Source: Diphasiastrum complanatum (taxonomy: Eukaryota; Streptophyta; Lycopodiopsida; Lycopodiales; Lycopodiaceae). From it: 64,000 bases of DNA. The notes under the pieces are model-generated. The model was not told the DNA's origin. It saw nothing but the letters and a program-made list of their open reading frames with translations, and ran no database searches. A program made the translations under genes and the position numbers. Below, in pieces: positions 47,230 to 58,018 of the stretch (the first letter of the stretch is position 1; each line of letters begins with the position of its first letter). The DNA lies in the NCBI GenBank assembly GCA_029204225.1, contig CM055097.1, positions 54,119,592-54,183,591 of the forward strand. The letters are read 5' to 3'.

Positions 47230-47400
47230 CCAAAAAAAAACAAAAAAAAGACTTGTATGTGTGGTTTTTTACACACAATTTTTTTCAAACATGTTTTTGC
47301 TCTTTTTTTTGCTAATGAGTGAGGTTTTTGCCGGCAAAGCGTGACATTTTCGGCGGCACAACATGACATTTTTGGCGGCAAAAACACACACATTTATCTA
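47051..47400. repeat. Repeat-unit spacer with (GT)n and E2F-like sites
   Basis: Homologous to 45290-45530: GCCCAACAAAGT..CCCACTTATGGAAAG, (GT)n at 47199-47226, then TTTGCCGGCAAA (47327-47338), TTTTCGGCGGCAC (47347-47359) and TTTTTGGCGGCAAAAAC (47369-47385). Confidence 0.8.
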
Positions 47401-48706
47401 TTTATTATTTTTGGGTCATGGTCACTGACAATATCGCAAGGCAGCCTGTACAGTCGAAAAAGCTTCTCAACAAATAGTTGAGCTAGTTCTGAAGCTTTAA
47501 CAGTAGTTTTCATTGGGATAAATTGAGCAAACTTCGTAAGTCTTTCAACAATGACCGAAACTGAATCGTGACCCTTCCCTGTACGTGGAAGCTCGACATA
47601 TTAAGTACATTTATTTAACTGGCACTTAGTACATTTAAGTACATAGGCCTCTACCTGACTTTTCATCTTTTCAAAATTGTCTTCGAACTAGGTCAAGTGT
47701 TCTTTGTATACCCGGATTCCCTACGCATGGACTATCATGACACTCATGCAAGATTTGGGTCCTTACAATGTCATTCTCCGGCACACACATCTTTCTTTTA
47801 TGAAACAAAATCCTGTTTCAAATTAGAAAATCCATTTCAGTCTTCTCCTGATTTGAGAAATCTTGCAAACCTGAATCGATCCTCAAAAGTACTTGTTGCC
47901 AATACTTTCTAAAAAAGGGATCGGACTCATATAGTCCTTGAAGAGACTGAAACAAATCCGGTTCTATAAAATGATTAATAACCGGTAACCGACTCAAAGC
48001 ATCCGCTAGAGTATTTTGACTTCCTTTACAATAACGTATAGAAAAGTCAAAGATTTGCATCAGCTCAACCCATCTAGCTTGCCTCTCGTTTAAATCTGTA
48101 GCATCACAAAAATATCAAAGAGTCTGATGATCTGTCAAAACTTCAAATCTGGCTCCATACAGATAATGTCGTCAAATTTTCAAGGAATGAACAATTGCAA
48201 ATATTTCCTTCTCATAGGTACAATACCTAGACTGAACAAGATTGAGTTTCTTGCTTTCATAAGCCACATGATGTCCATCCTACATCAAAACAACTCCAAT
48301 AGCATAATCACTGGCATCGGTCCTAACCACAAAAGCCTTATTAGGATCGCCAATGATTAGTATTGGTGTCGAAGTGACACTTTTCTTAAGCAACTCAAAA
48401 CAATTATTCATATCCTCCATCCACACCACTAGTGGACTCTTAGCCCTCCGGCTTAGCTTCTTATAGCCTTTCAAGGCCTGGGTAAGGGGAAATGCCAGTT
48501 GAGCAGATTGGGGAATATGCCGACGGAAAAATATTACAAACCCCAAGAAAGACTTGATTTTTCAAACTGTGGTGCCCAATCAATAACCCTCTAGATACAA
48601 TCAGCCTCAATCTCCACTCCCCATTTGGAAATCTTATGCCCCAAGTAGGACAATTTCAATGCAAAAAAAGTCACACATAGACTCTTTGGCAAAGAGCTTT
48701 TCCCTT
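47401..48706 (-). pseudogene. Chromovirus RT end, RNase H and integrase start (3' part of a split element)
   Basis: Minus-strand reading from 48706: the RT continuation (LFAKESMC), then SFLGFVIFFRRHIPQSA (near 48530), RNase H (NKAFVVRTDASDYAIGVVLM near 48310), linker IRYCKGSQNTLADALSRLPV (near 48020) and remains of the integrase zinc domain and core (47400-47800). Stops are frequent. Sequence abruptly changes at about 47400 to the other gypsy repeat. Its 5' part lies at 59045-60601. Confidence 0.88.
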
Positions 48707-48711
48707 CTTAG

Positions 48712-49737
48712 TGTTGGGAGAGAGGGGGAAAGAATAAATGACGAACACGAACAAGAAACGAACTCAAACAAGAAATGAACGAGAAACGAACTCGAACAGA
48801 AAATGTTCGTGTGCAGCGGAATGAATTATTCGACTCTCTCCCTAAGCATGACTATGCCTATCAGAGTGAACAGACCTTTGGTGATGAAATCACAGTCATT
48901 CTAGATTACGTAGCCAAACGTTCAATGGATGAAGCGCTAGATGAATAATTTGTCGCGAATTGCAAGACAAATTATCTATCGTGAATGATTCACGAAGAGC
49001 TAGACTATGCTCGATTGATAATTAGGCACGAATGATTTGCAAAAGACAAGACTAAAAGTTAATTCTCTATCACCAGAAAGAGCAACTAGAAAGATCAGAT
49101 AGAATAAAAAATAAGCATAGCAATATTAACATAGATCTGAACGCATAACAAATGAACTGTATCAGATTAAGTATATCAAGTATACAAGTCAATAATGCAG
49201 TAGAGCACAAGACAGTAGCGGACGAAACCGCGTGCTCTACAAAGCTTGTGTTCTTACACAGGTTATGGTGACAGGCGAAAAGAGGACACTACCTTACTGA
49301 ATGCCAAAAGTGCCCTAAAAGCTAAGGCACCCTGTAAATCTTATTCTAAGGTCATTCGTAAGAGTGACGCACTTTTGCATCATCACCAACATTTACTTCA
49401 GTACTAACTGACGTCGCACCCTTTTCACGCTCACCCTATGCAGCTGCGCTAACAGATTTGACAACAACTTCAGCCACCCACGATCTCTTACAGTATTATG
49501 TATATATATTGGATACCATCTATGTATTCATAGACGGGAGATGAACAATGTATGAAGAGATAAGGAGAGACTAGGAGAAGAGGTTTTGATTCCTCATTAC
49601 ATTCATTCACCTTTTCTTTGTCTGTGTGAATTTGTGTGTAAAAACGCAGACTGCGTGACAATGTTAGTAAATATGCAGCATGAATGGAGGCAGATTAAAA
49701 ATTGGGATTTAGGAGAGTAGAAGGAGTAAATCCAACA
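48712..49737 (-). repeat. 3' LTR, copia family B
   Basis: Starts TGTTGGGAGAGAG and ends GAGTAAATCCAACA. The segment about 49249-49593 is the reverse complement of 58508-58904 in the other LTR, while both flanks are in direct orientation. Confidence 0.95.
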
Positions 49738-49749
49738 CCCCCCCCTTAA
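49738..49749 (-). other. Polypurine tract, copia family B
   Basis: Minus strand reads ATTAAGGGGGGGG immediately before the 3' LTR: eight consecutive G. Confidence 0.9.
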
Positions 49750-50303
49750 TCTGGATCCATAAATGCCTTGATCTGCAGACTGAGCAATGCACAAAATTTG
49801 CTGTGTGCATTAACACTGAGTGCTTTCGTGAAAATGTCTGCAACCATGTCCTGCGTTCTGCAGTACGTTAGGCTCACCTCTCTGTTGAGAACCTTGCCCC
49901 TGATGTAGTGATATCTTATCTCAATGTGCTTACTCCTATAATGAGATCTAGAGTTGGCCGATAAGGCAATAGCACTTTGATTATCACAAAACAAAATTGT
50001 AGGACTGTACTGATACAGATTGATGTCTGACAACAAATTTCTCAACCAAAACGCTTTCTTAATAGATTGAGAAGTAGCAATATATTTTTCTTCAGTAGAA
50101 GAAAGTGTGATAGAGGTTTGCTTATGACTATTCCATGAAATAGGACCGCCATTGAAGGAGAATGTAAATCCAGATGTGGACTTATGATGGTCTGCATCTC
50201 CTCCCCAACTTGCATCAGAATAACCACTGAGCTGATGAAGATTGTTGTTGCTGACATCTCCATAGCAGATGCACTGGTCCATGGTAGTTCGAATATATCT
50301 CAT
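49746..50303 (-). pseudogene. Copia family B RNase H
   Basis: 186 codons in one frame: LSGYSDASWGGDADHHKSTS, ISWNSHKQTSITLSSTEEKY, FCDNQSAIALSANSRSHYRS and DMVADIFTKALSVNAH. Ends at the normal place beside the polypurine tract. Open throughout, but it has lost contact with RT through upstream stops. Confidence 0.92.
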
Positions 50304-50321
50304 GACTCGAATAAGAGCCTT

Positions 50322-51502
50322 TCAATGGATAATTCCAAGATTAGCCATGTATTGGCTGAGTGAGCTGACAACAAAAGAGATATCTGGTCTTGTACAGACT
50401 ATTGTGTACATGAGAGATCCAAGTATCGATCGATACGGAAAATCTCTCATCTGCTCCTCTTCCTGCTTGGTCTGGGGACATTGCTCCTTTGACAGATGTA
50501 GGCTTGGATTTATTGGTGAGTGAGCTAATTTACAGTTCATTAAATTGTATCTATTAAGACCATTATGAAGATACTTGTTGAGTGATGTAAATCAGTCGAT
50601 TTGTTCTGTCTCTATGGATTTGAATTCCAAGACAGAAGTATGCTTCTCCCAGATCAGTCATGTCAAATTCTGAGAACAGCATCTGTTTCGAATCCTTGAC
50701 CATATTGGCATTGTTGTTAAAGAGCAACGTATCATCAACATACAAGGTGATGATAATGAAGGATTGTTGTACTGACTTTGAATAAACATTGCAATCAACA
50801 GTGCTTGGTTTATATCCTTGTTCAATGAGGAATGTGTTGATCCTCTACAACCAAGCTCTGGCAGACTGTTTCAAGCCATACAGTGCTTTGTGGAGTTTAC
50901 AAACATGATTCTTCATGCCTTTCAGAACGTATCCTTCGGGCTGGATCATGTAGATATCTTCTTGTATAACTCCATTCAGATAGGCTGTTTGTACATCAAG
51001 TTGATGTACTTTGAGGTCGGTAGCTGCAGCATAAGACATGAGCATTCGGATCGACGAATGTTTGACGACTGGACTAAAACTCTCAATGTAGTCGACATTC
51101 GAGATCTGAGTGAATCCTCGTGCTACCAGTGTAGCCTTCCTTCGATCAATCGCTCCGTTGGCGTTATATTTGATCTTAAAGATCCATTTGCAATCAATAA
51201 TATTGCAGCCAATAGGAGCTTCGACTAATGACCATGTCTGATTCTTGATCAGAGAGGAATACTCTCTGTCCATATCTTATCTCCAGAGATCAGAGTTTGG
51301 TTGGCTAAGTGCCTCTTCGACTGTCATCGGTTCCTGCATTAAAAGACAGACAGACTCAGGAGTATACCTTGTGGGCTGTGTGCACACTCGGCTTGATCTT
51401 CTGGGAGTATTCGACTGATGAACCACTTCTGGGATATGTTGCTGGGTAGTAGCAACATCTTCGTCTGATTCGTTGTCTTGAAGTGAGTCGACAATAGACA
51501 TG
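50322..51502 (-). pseudogene. Copia family B linker and RT
   Basis: The linker resumes at 51502 (MSIVDSLQDNESDEDV), then EYSSLIKNQTWSLVEAP, CKWIFKIKYNANG, HQLDVQTAYLNGVIQEDIYM and LYGLKQSARAWL. A stop at about 50847 is followed by the catalytic YVDDTLLF (near 50740) and ILGSLMYTIVCTRPDISFVV (near 50430). Stops near 50565 and 50320 break the frame. Confidence 0.9.
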
Positions 51503-51615
51503 CCTGCCGTCCGGACTGTGGGATCGAGGCAATTGATGTAGTGGCTGGCGAATGCGGAGAGAGCCCTTCTGGCGTCTACATCCGTTGTCCACCCATATTT
51601 GGATTTGATGATTGG

Positions 51616-54296
51616 CTAGTTGAAACTGTTGAGTGTGATCTGGTCCAGAGGAGTGTCGCATTCCGCCCATTTGGATCTTCTTGGACATGGCATGAAATGC
51701 GCGTTCACTCGTAATTGTTGCGGACTCGTCACGTAAGCCCTGATGGCCGCAAGGTCTCTCTCAAATAATTGTTGTTGCCACTCCAATTGTGGTTGGAGGG
51801 CGGGTAAGGCTTGCAGTTCTTTTTCCTTGATGGTCTGAACTGAGAACAATAACTGCCAGCCGTCTCTTAATGACTCATGGAAATATTTGGATAAAAATTT
51901 ATTAATGCTCTCCTCCACGAATTTCAGTCTTCGGAAGGCCCGGCTGGCATATATCATTCGTGACCCTCTGAATGATGTTGTTGGGCCCTGGCTAGTGGTT
52001 GCGCCTTGGCTCTGGTCGCACGTCTCAGCGGCCGCATCTGTCTACCCTTGGTCCTGGCCTTCGGACTTTTGATCTGGTTGAAATCCCCCTGCTACCTGCT
52101 GGCTCTGGTCTTGGCTGGTACTAGCTTGTGCAGCGTCAAAATTAGGTGGCAGTGGAATTACCATGGGGGAGGGCTGGGCCTTTATTTCCATGTATTTCTG
52201 GCATGCCTTGAGAGCTTGCTTGGCCTGGGCGAGGTCTTGCGTTGCGCTTGCCCGATACTTATTGAACTCTGCCTGGTTGCTATTTAGGGTTTGGCTATAA
52301 ATCTGCACATGACACCATAGAAGATTCATCTCTGATTGGGAAAGCGGCCTTGTGTCCGGTGCAGATTGACCTAACCAGACGAGTTTCTCATCTTGTAAGG
52401 CTTTTAACCTCCATCCCCAGGCGCGTGTTTTTTGCTTCCAAAAGTGTAAGTTACGCCTGGATGGGGGCAAGCCGTTGGGATGCTTCAGTTTGAAGCTCCC
52501 ACACCTTTGTGGAGGCCTCCGTCAGCGCTTTGGAGAGGCTTTGAATGTATTTCTTTAGGCCCTCCTCCTTCTGCTACAACTTGGCAATCTCCTAGTGCCC
52601 TACGTTCGTGTTGTTGAGCTAGAATCAGCTCTTGCTGCAGCTTGGTGAGGTTTGCTCGCAGTTGTGTATTATTTGTTGCCAACTGTAGTACTCTGCTTTC
52701 CAGAATAGCTTTGGCTACTACCGCATCCATGATGTATTTTTCTAAGGTTTGGTACGCTGTCGTTAGATCCGTGGGAGCAGCTGGTACACTGGTACTGGCA
52801 GGGGCTTGTGTTGTATCGGCTCCGACGACTTGTGAAATTTCGTCGTCATTGTCCTCGATCAGGTTTTCATTTATCTTGATGCCATCTGGGGCCGTAGGGT
52901 CAGCCCGATCTGGTGATGCTACAAAAACTATTTGTACAAATGCGTCATCAGGCAGCGGTTGCCTGTCCTCGGCAACCTTTGGCGAAGCGGGTGGGGTGTG
53001 AGAAACAACTGTGGAAACAGGGGCGAGGATGGTTTGTCCGAACGAGAGGATGGGAGGAACAGTGGAGAACTGAAGGGTGGTGTGGAGTATGGAAGAAGGT
53101 GAGGATGGAGCAGAAAGTGTCTGGCGTGGGGGTGAAAATTTGATAACTTGCATCCATGCCAGAGTGTCGGGGGACAGTTGCGAATCAGAAGGGTTGAATG
53201 TGAGAGGCGCAATGGTGGTGGCAGGAGTAATGGAGGATGCAATGGTGATGGATGGAGCAGCGGACACTGGAAGAGAAGTAGGAGTGGTATCAACAGAAGA
53301 AACGAGGATGGAGACAGAAACAGATGTGGATGGAATAAGAAGAGAGGTAGCGACAACAAAAATTGGAGTGGGGCGTTGCACGAAAGACGAAGTGGTGGTG
53401 GTTGATGGAGTAGTTAGTGCGGTAGTGGAGACACATCGCTAGGTAACAGGTGTAGATGTGGATGTAGAGTCAGTGCCACGCATTCGTTTGCTGGCCATTG
53501 TGTTAATGACTGCAGGTTGGGATGAGGTAGATGCTTGAGATGGTGGGTATAGGGTAGTATGTGGCACAAGGGTAGATAGGAGGGATGAGCTTTGGAAACC
53601 GCACACTTTCGCCTTGAGAAGTGCGCAGACAAAGTTACACAACAGGGGGCCCGCTACTATTTGCTCATGGTTGTTGGGTTTGATGGAGTTTGTTAGTTCT
53701 CGAATAAGGAAGCTATGCCAGTCGTATGGCACAACGGAGGGGTTAGGGAATTCCAGAAAGGATTCCACTATCTGACTCAGTAGCGTAGACTGGATTTTGT
53801 CCTTGCGAAATGTTGAAATAACTAGAAAGTTATTCAACAGATGCATATCTGCCTAGATGATAGGTTTCGTGAAAGCTTCTATTAGGTAGCCATTGTTAGT
53901 CTAGATGGGGATTTCTGGTGTGGTTTGGATGACGAATGGTTTGATCAGAGCTGTGGCGTGGCTATGGGAGATGGGTTGACGACCACTAGACATAATGCCA
54001 ACTGTGATCATTGAGTTGGCGTTACTCCTAACCTTGTACATGGTACCTTGGTACAGAAAGTGTAAATGAGCCTTGTCCTCATCCCAGGTGGCGTAAGCGT
54101 GAAGGGTGAGGCCTATGTTAATCTCAGAATGGAAGAGCGCCGAGTAAAAACCCATTGCTTCAAGGAGGGGCCCGGCTGTCTGCAGCCATGGTGGGATCAA
54201 AGTGTCAGAAGGTAGAGGCCAAATCTGCGTGGCCTCGGGGATGTCACGCTGGATCACCTGATTGGTACCAGAGTCTTCGATGATGAGGAGGCCATG
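51616..54296 (-). pseudogene. Long unrecognised protein-coding region in the insert
   Basis: A series of minus-strand frames that read as one decayed protein of roughly 850-900 residues, probably from ATG 54296 (MASSSSKTLVP). Segments: 53901-54257 (HSEINIGLTLHAYATWDEDK, LYQGTMYKVRSNANS), 53439-53846 (IVESFLEFPNPSVVPYDWHS), 52485-53381 (Ser/Thr/Pro-rich, then a coiled-coil-like LATNNTQLRANLTKLQQELI), 52042-52470 (Gln-rich end) and 51616-51957 (FVEESINKFLSKYFHESLRD). Between them are single stops or frameshifts. No zinc finger, protease, membrane segment or known domain is visible. It lies downstream of gypsy pol in sense, the position of the extra ORF in some Athila/Tat elements. A captured host gene is the alternative. 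Confidence 0.55.
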
Positions 54297-54660
54297 TTAG
54301 CAATGATGATTAGTGGTCGAAAAAAGTTGAAAAAGTAGAAAACGGTGGAAAATGGAAGGAAACAGTAGAAAATTGAGGATAGTGAGTGTTGGATGACAAT
54401 GATTGTAGTTCAGAGCACAGATCGGTGTTTGATATGTGCAAATGACAGCTGGTAGGAAGTTTGGTTGAAAACAAAGAACTTGGTATTTTCAGTGGAAATT
54501 TTGGTAGAGCTTCACTAGCAAAGGTGACAAATGACTCGAATTCAGCCCTTATATAGCGGAATTTAGAGTGCATATTAGGTAAAATTCACTTTCCCTTGTT
54601 CAGTTCTACCCAAATTTTGGTAGGCACCTTCTTCACAAAATTCTAAGGCCTCAGGGAAGT

Positions 54661-54958
54661 CTGCGAGAGTTCAGAAGGTGATTTGACTGCTATGCGAAGG
54701 TTCTGCGAGGGTTCAGGCCGTCTGCGAGGGTCCAACTCTCGCAGGAAGTGATCTCTCGCACAACTTGTTCCTGTGATTGAATTTTCAAGATCAGACCATG
54801 TAGAAAGGCTAATTTCACTGCTCTGATTCCATTTGGGCACCTTGCGAGAGTTGGTAAGTTGATCTTGATGCTCTGCAAGGGTTCTGAGTATTCTGCTTCT
54901 GGAAATTCTCGCATACACTAAAAAATGATGATTCCTCCATCAAAAACTCTCGCAGAGA
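54661..54958. promoter_or_regulatory. Cluster of CTGCGAG/CTCGCAG motifs
   Basis: Nine matches or near matches to TGCGAGRGTT or its complement in 300 bp (54661, 54691, 54703, 54722, 54737, 54762, 54842, 54905, 54946), including one inverted pair at 54722-54744. They lie 370-660 bp upstream of the unknown frame, a promoter-like position. Function is inference. Confidence 0.4.
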
Positions 54959-55632
54959 TTTTCATGGATTCATCTAGGTCAGATCTGATGACTGTCCAAT
55001 TTTCAAGAGCTATTTCTTAGGGGATCTCAAAAAATCATGAAAAAGGTGCTCCTTCAAAGTGTTTTTTGATGAGATCTCGAGATTTTCTGATTTTTAACTT
55101 TTGTAAACTGGTAATCAGCTTCATCCAGGTTTGATTTGATTGTTGGTAGTGCTTTGGAAGTTTCGATGATTCTTGGTAGTAGATCCCTCAGTCAGTCTGA
55201 TGATCTGCTTCCTTTTTGACCCTATCAAGATCTGGATCCTCCTTGGATTCTGATGGATTTCTTCGATCCTGCCAGATCTGGTTGAATCTTGATGGATTTA
55301 GCTTGATTTGGCTGGATCTCCTTAGATCTAGCGGTAATGGCTTAGCAGATAAGCTTTTTGTAACGTGTCACCCTCAATCTGGATCTGTCTTACTGTGGTG
55401 GCCAGTACTTGTGCAATCGGCTGCCATTGATGGGTGTGTCGAAGGGCGTTCCATCAAGCTGTTCTAAGTTCACGGCCCTATGATTAAGAATTTCCTTGAT
55501 CCTATAAGGACCTTCGCCCGTGAATTTTAACTTCCCCTTGATCACCTTGGTTTTATACATCAAGACCAGATCTCCTGAACGAAGATCCTTCTTTTGTAAT
55601 CTGCGCCTGAGCCAGAAGCTCGGATTGTCATG

Positions 55633-56631
55633 TCAATGGCAGGTGATGAAGGTTCTTCTTGAGAAATATCCTTGCCTTTGAGGTTGACGAACTGATCCTC
55701 GATAAAGACTATATCCCGACTATAAAAGATTTGCTAGGTATCAGGATCGTATAGCTTGTAAGTGTTATCAGACGAAGTATATCCGATCAGGATGGTCTTT
55801 AGACCTTGGAAGTCCAATTTCTTCCTTGTGTCCTTTGGGATCTGCGAGTAGGTAATGCACCCAAACACTCTTAGGCTCTTCAAAGAAGGCTTAGAGCCTG
55901 TCCAACCTCGTCGGATGTCTTGTCTGAGAGGGCCTTGGTCGAACATCTGTTCTGGATGTAAACTGCAGTGGAGATAGCTTCACCCCAGAATCTCTTGGGC
56001 AACGATGCATATGCTAACATACACTTAGCAAATTTGACCAGAGTACGGTTCTTCCTCTCAACTAAGCCATTAGACTGAGGACTGTAAGGAGTGATGAATT
56101 GCTGCTCAATGCCTTGGCTTTGGCAGTACTCCTTGAACTCGACAAAGATATATTCTCCATTGTTATCTAACCTTAGGGTCTTGATTGTCCTTCTAGTCTC
56201 CTTTTCTACACGCTCCTTAAAGATTCTGAAGCAGTTGAATGCCTTTGATTTTTTCTTTATGAAATACACCATAGTTCTTCTGGAGAATTCATCAATAAAA
56301 GTTATAAAATACCTGGCATCCTTCAGTGAAGGATTTTTCATTGGGCCACAAATGAATGTACAACATCTAGCAATCCTCTAGCAACATGCTGATGGCTTGA
56401 CTTAAATGGCTTCCTAGTCTGTTTACCAACTAGACAGTCATGACAGACAGGTAGCTCGACTTTTTCGCAAAGATAGTCGAGATCAAGAACAATAGATTGT
56501 CTAGATATTCGTTGTATAGCAACATAATTTAAATGACCAAGTCTATAATACCAAAGTAAACCTTTATTTGAATGAATTGAAGTACTGAGAGCCTGACTAG
56601 AGGCAGAAAAATAATGAATTAATTTATACAA
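55633..56631 (-). pseudogene. Copia family B integrase
   Basis: Pre-integrase (LLWYYRLGHLNYVAIQRIS, CHDCLVGKQTRKPF), core with FITFIDEFSRRTMVYF, LRLDNNGEY and SPQSNGLVERKNRTL (first Asp, second Asp and Glu visible), then C-terminal LKSLRVFGCITYSQIP and IGYTSSDNTYKLYDPDT, where a TAG occurs (55734). The linker continues (YSRDIVFIEDQFVNLKGKD) to the CATG at 55629 where the insert begins. Frames change near 56340 and 55910. Confidence 0.9.
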
Positions 56632-56666
56632 GTATCCATGCCTCTTTCCGAGTGCTGAGATCTTGC

Positions 56667-57860
56667 CTATCCTATCTTATATTGATCACATTCGAATTCT
56701 ACTATGTGTCCTAGATCTGTGATTCTGCTTACAGAGAGCAGATTTGTAGATAGCTTAGGTACATACAGGACTTTAGAGAGTAGCTTAGATTGATCATTTG
56801 CAAAGCATAATCTTATAGTGCCTTCACCTTTAATAGCTTGTATGCTATTGTTGCCAGGGTGAACGAATTTCTGGATACTGTAAGGTGTATAGGACTCGAA
56901 ACAGCCAATCAGGCTAGTCATGTGCTGAGTGGTTCCGGAATCCAAGATCCAAGAACTGTCGCCAGATGCTCCTTGATGGTTGATCATGAAGGCATCATGA
57001 CCCGCTTCTTTAATGGGCTGTGGAGCTTCTGTAGCTGCATTTGCCACTTGATTCGATTGTCTCTTGCTGTTGTTCTTTGCTTGAAGTATTCGGCAGTCTT
57101 GTATTTTGTGGTTGTTTCGTTTGTAGTATCTACAGAACAGCTTCTTTTTCATCTACGGATTCGACTGTTCCTTGTGCTGAGCTGGCTTCTGGTCTGGCTT
57201 TGATTACTTCAGGCCTTTCTTCTTCTTCTGCTTTGTCATGCTCTTGTTGGTGTACAAGGCGTGAGAATCAGGTGAGGAACTTGAGACTTCGTTCCTCCAC
57301 GTGTCTTCTTGCATCAACATAGTAATGACTCTCGAAAGAGTCAATTCTGGATGAGTCGTGATGATCATCACCCAACTGTCATAAGAACTTGGCAAACTTG
57401 TAAGCAGTTGCATCACTGCATCTTGATCATCTATGACAAATCTGACAACGACCATTTGTCTTAGCACGTTCTTGAATTGATTAATGTGATTCTGTAGAGA
57501 ATCACCATTCGTCATCTTGAGGGAGTAGAATTTCTTCCTAAGATGTAGCTTGGAAGCTATATCTTACACTTCGTATAGTGTGCTCAAGATGTCCCAGACT
57601 TCTTTTGATGTCTGAGCCTCGAATACATGGCCGATTTGAGTATCTGTGATATTGAGGATGATCAGCGCGAAAGCTTTTCCATCCTTCAGCTTTCATTTGG
57701 TGATTGTCGTGTCGTCCGCTTCGGGTTTTCCTTCTGCACCGGTAACAACGTCGTACAATTCTTTTGCCATTAGCACAGTTTTCATCTTAAATTTCCACAG
57801 ATGGTAATTGGCTCCATCAAGCTTGTCCATGATAGGACTGGCTCTCCCTTGGGAATCCAT
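56667..57860 (-). pseudogene. Copia family B gag and protease
   Basis: ATG at 57860 (MDSQGRASPIMDKLDGANYH). The gag domain continues through LYDVVTGAEGKPEADD and LQNHINQFKNVLRQM, with in-frame stops near 57695 and 57565. The zinc knuckle near 57130 reads CRYYKRNNHKIQDC, the second Cys being replaced by Tyr. The protease WILDSGTTQHMT is near 56950, followed by LYVPKLSTNLLSVSRITDLG. Confidence 0.9.
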
Positions 57861-58006
57861 GTGGAAGAGTTAGTCTAAGTAATAGGAGAAACTATCAGTG
57901 ACTTAAGTATGAAAATTTGATACTAGAAAAATACAGAACAAGAAAACAATTACTCTATTGGCTAGTAGAGTCTTGTACTGTGGAGGCCAGTCAAGCTATA
58001 AAGATA

Positions 58007-58018
58007 GCTCTAATACCA
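58007..58018 (-). other. Primer-binding site, copia family B
   Basis: Complement reads TGGTATTAGAGC directly next to the LTR edge at 58019. Confidence 0.93.

Larger units (their letters stand above)
51503..55628 (-). mobile_element. 4.1-kb insert in copia pol: gypsy pol tail plus long unknown ORF
   Basis: Inserted between the two halves of the family B linker and flanked by CATG (51499-51502 and 55629-55632). In minus orientation it opens with a clean gypsy integrase C-terminus (LRSGDLVLMYKTKVIKGKLK, FTGEGPYRIKEIL, INGSRLHKYW, stop near 55385). About 1 kb of non-coding DNA with a CTGCGAG motif cluster follows, then an unrecognised long frame (51616-54296). There is no LTR, TIR or primer site at either edge. 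The content equals the 3' part of a gypsy element lacking its LTR. How it entered is unclear. Confidence 0.75.

Noticed and set aside
52642-53442. Plus-strand open frames opposite the unknown ORF
   Set aside because: They are shadows of the minus-strand coding region. Composition and continuity favour the minus strand.
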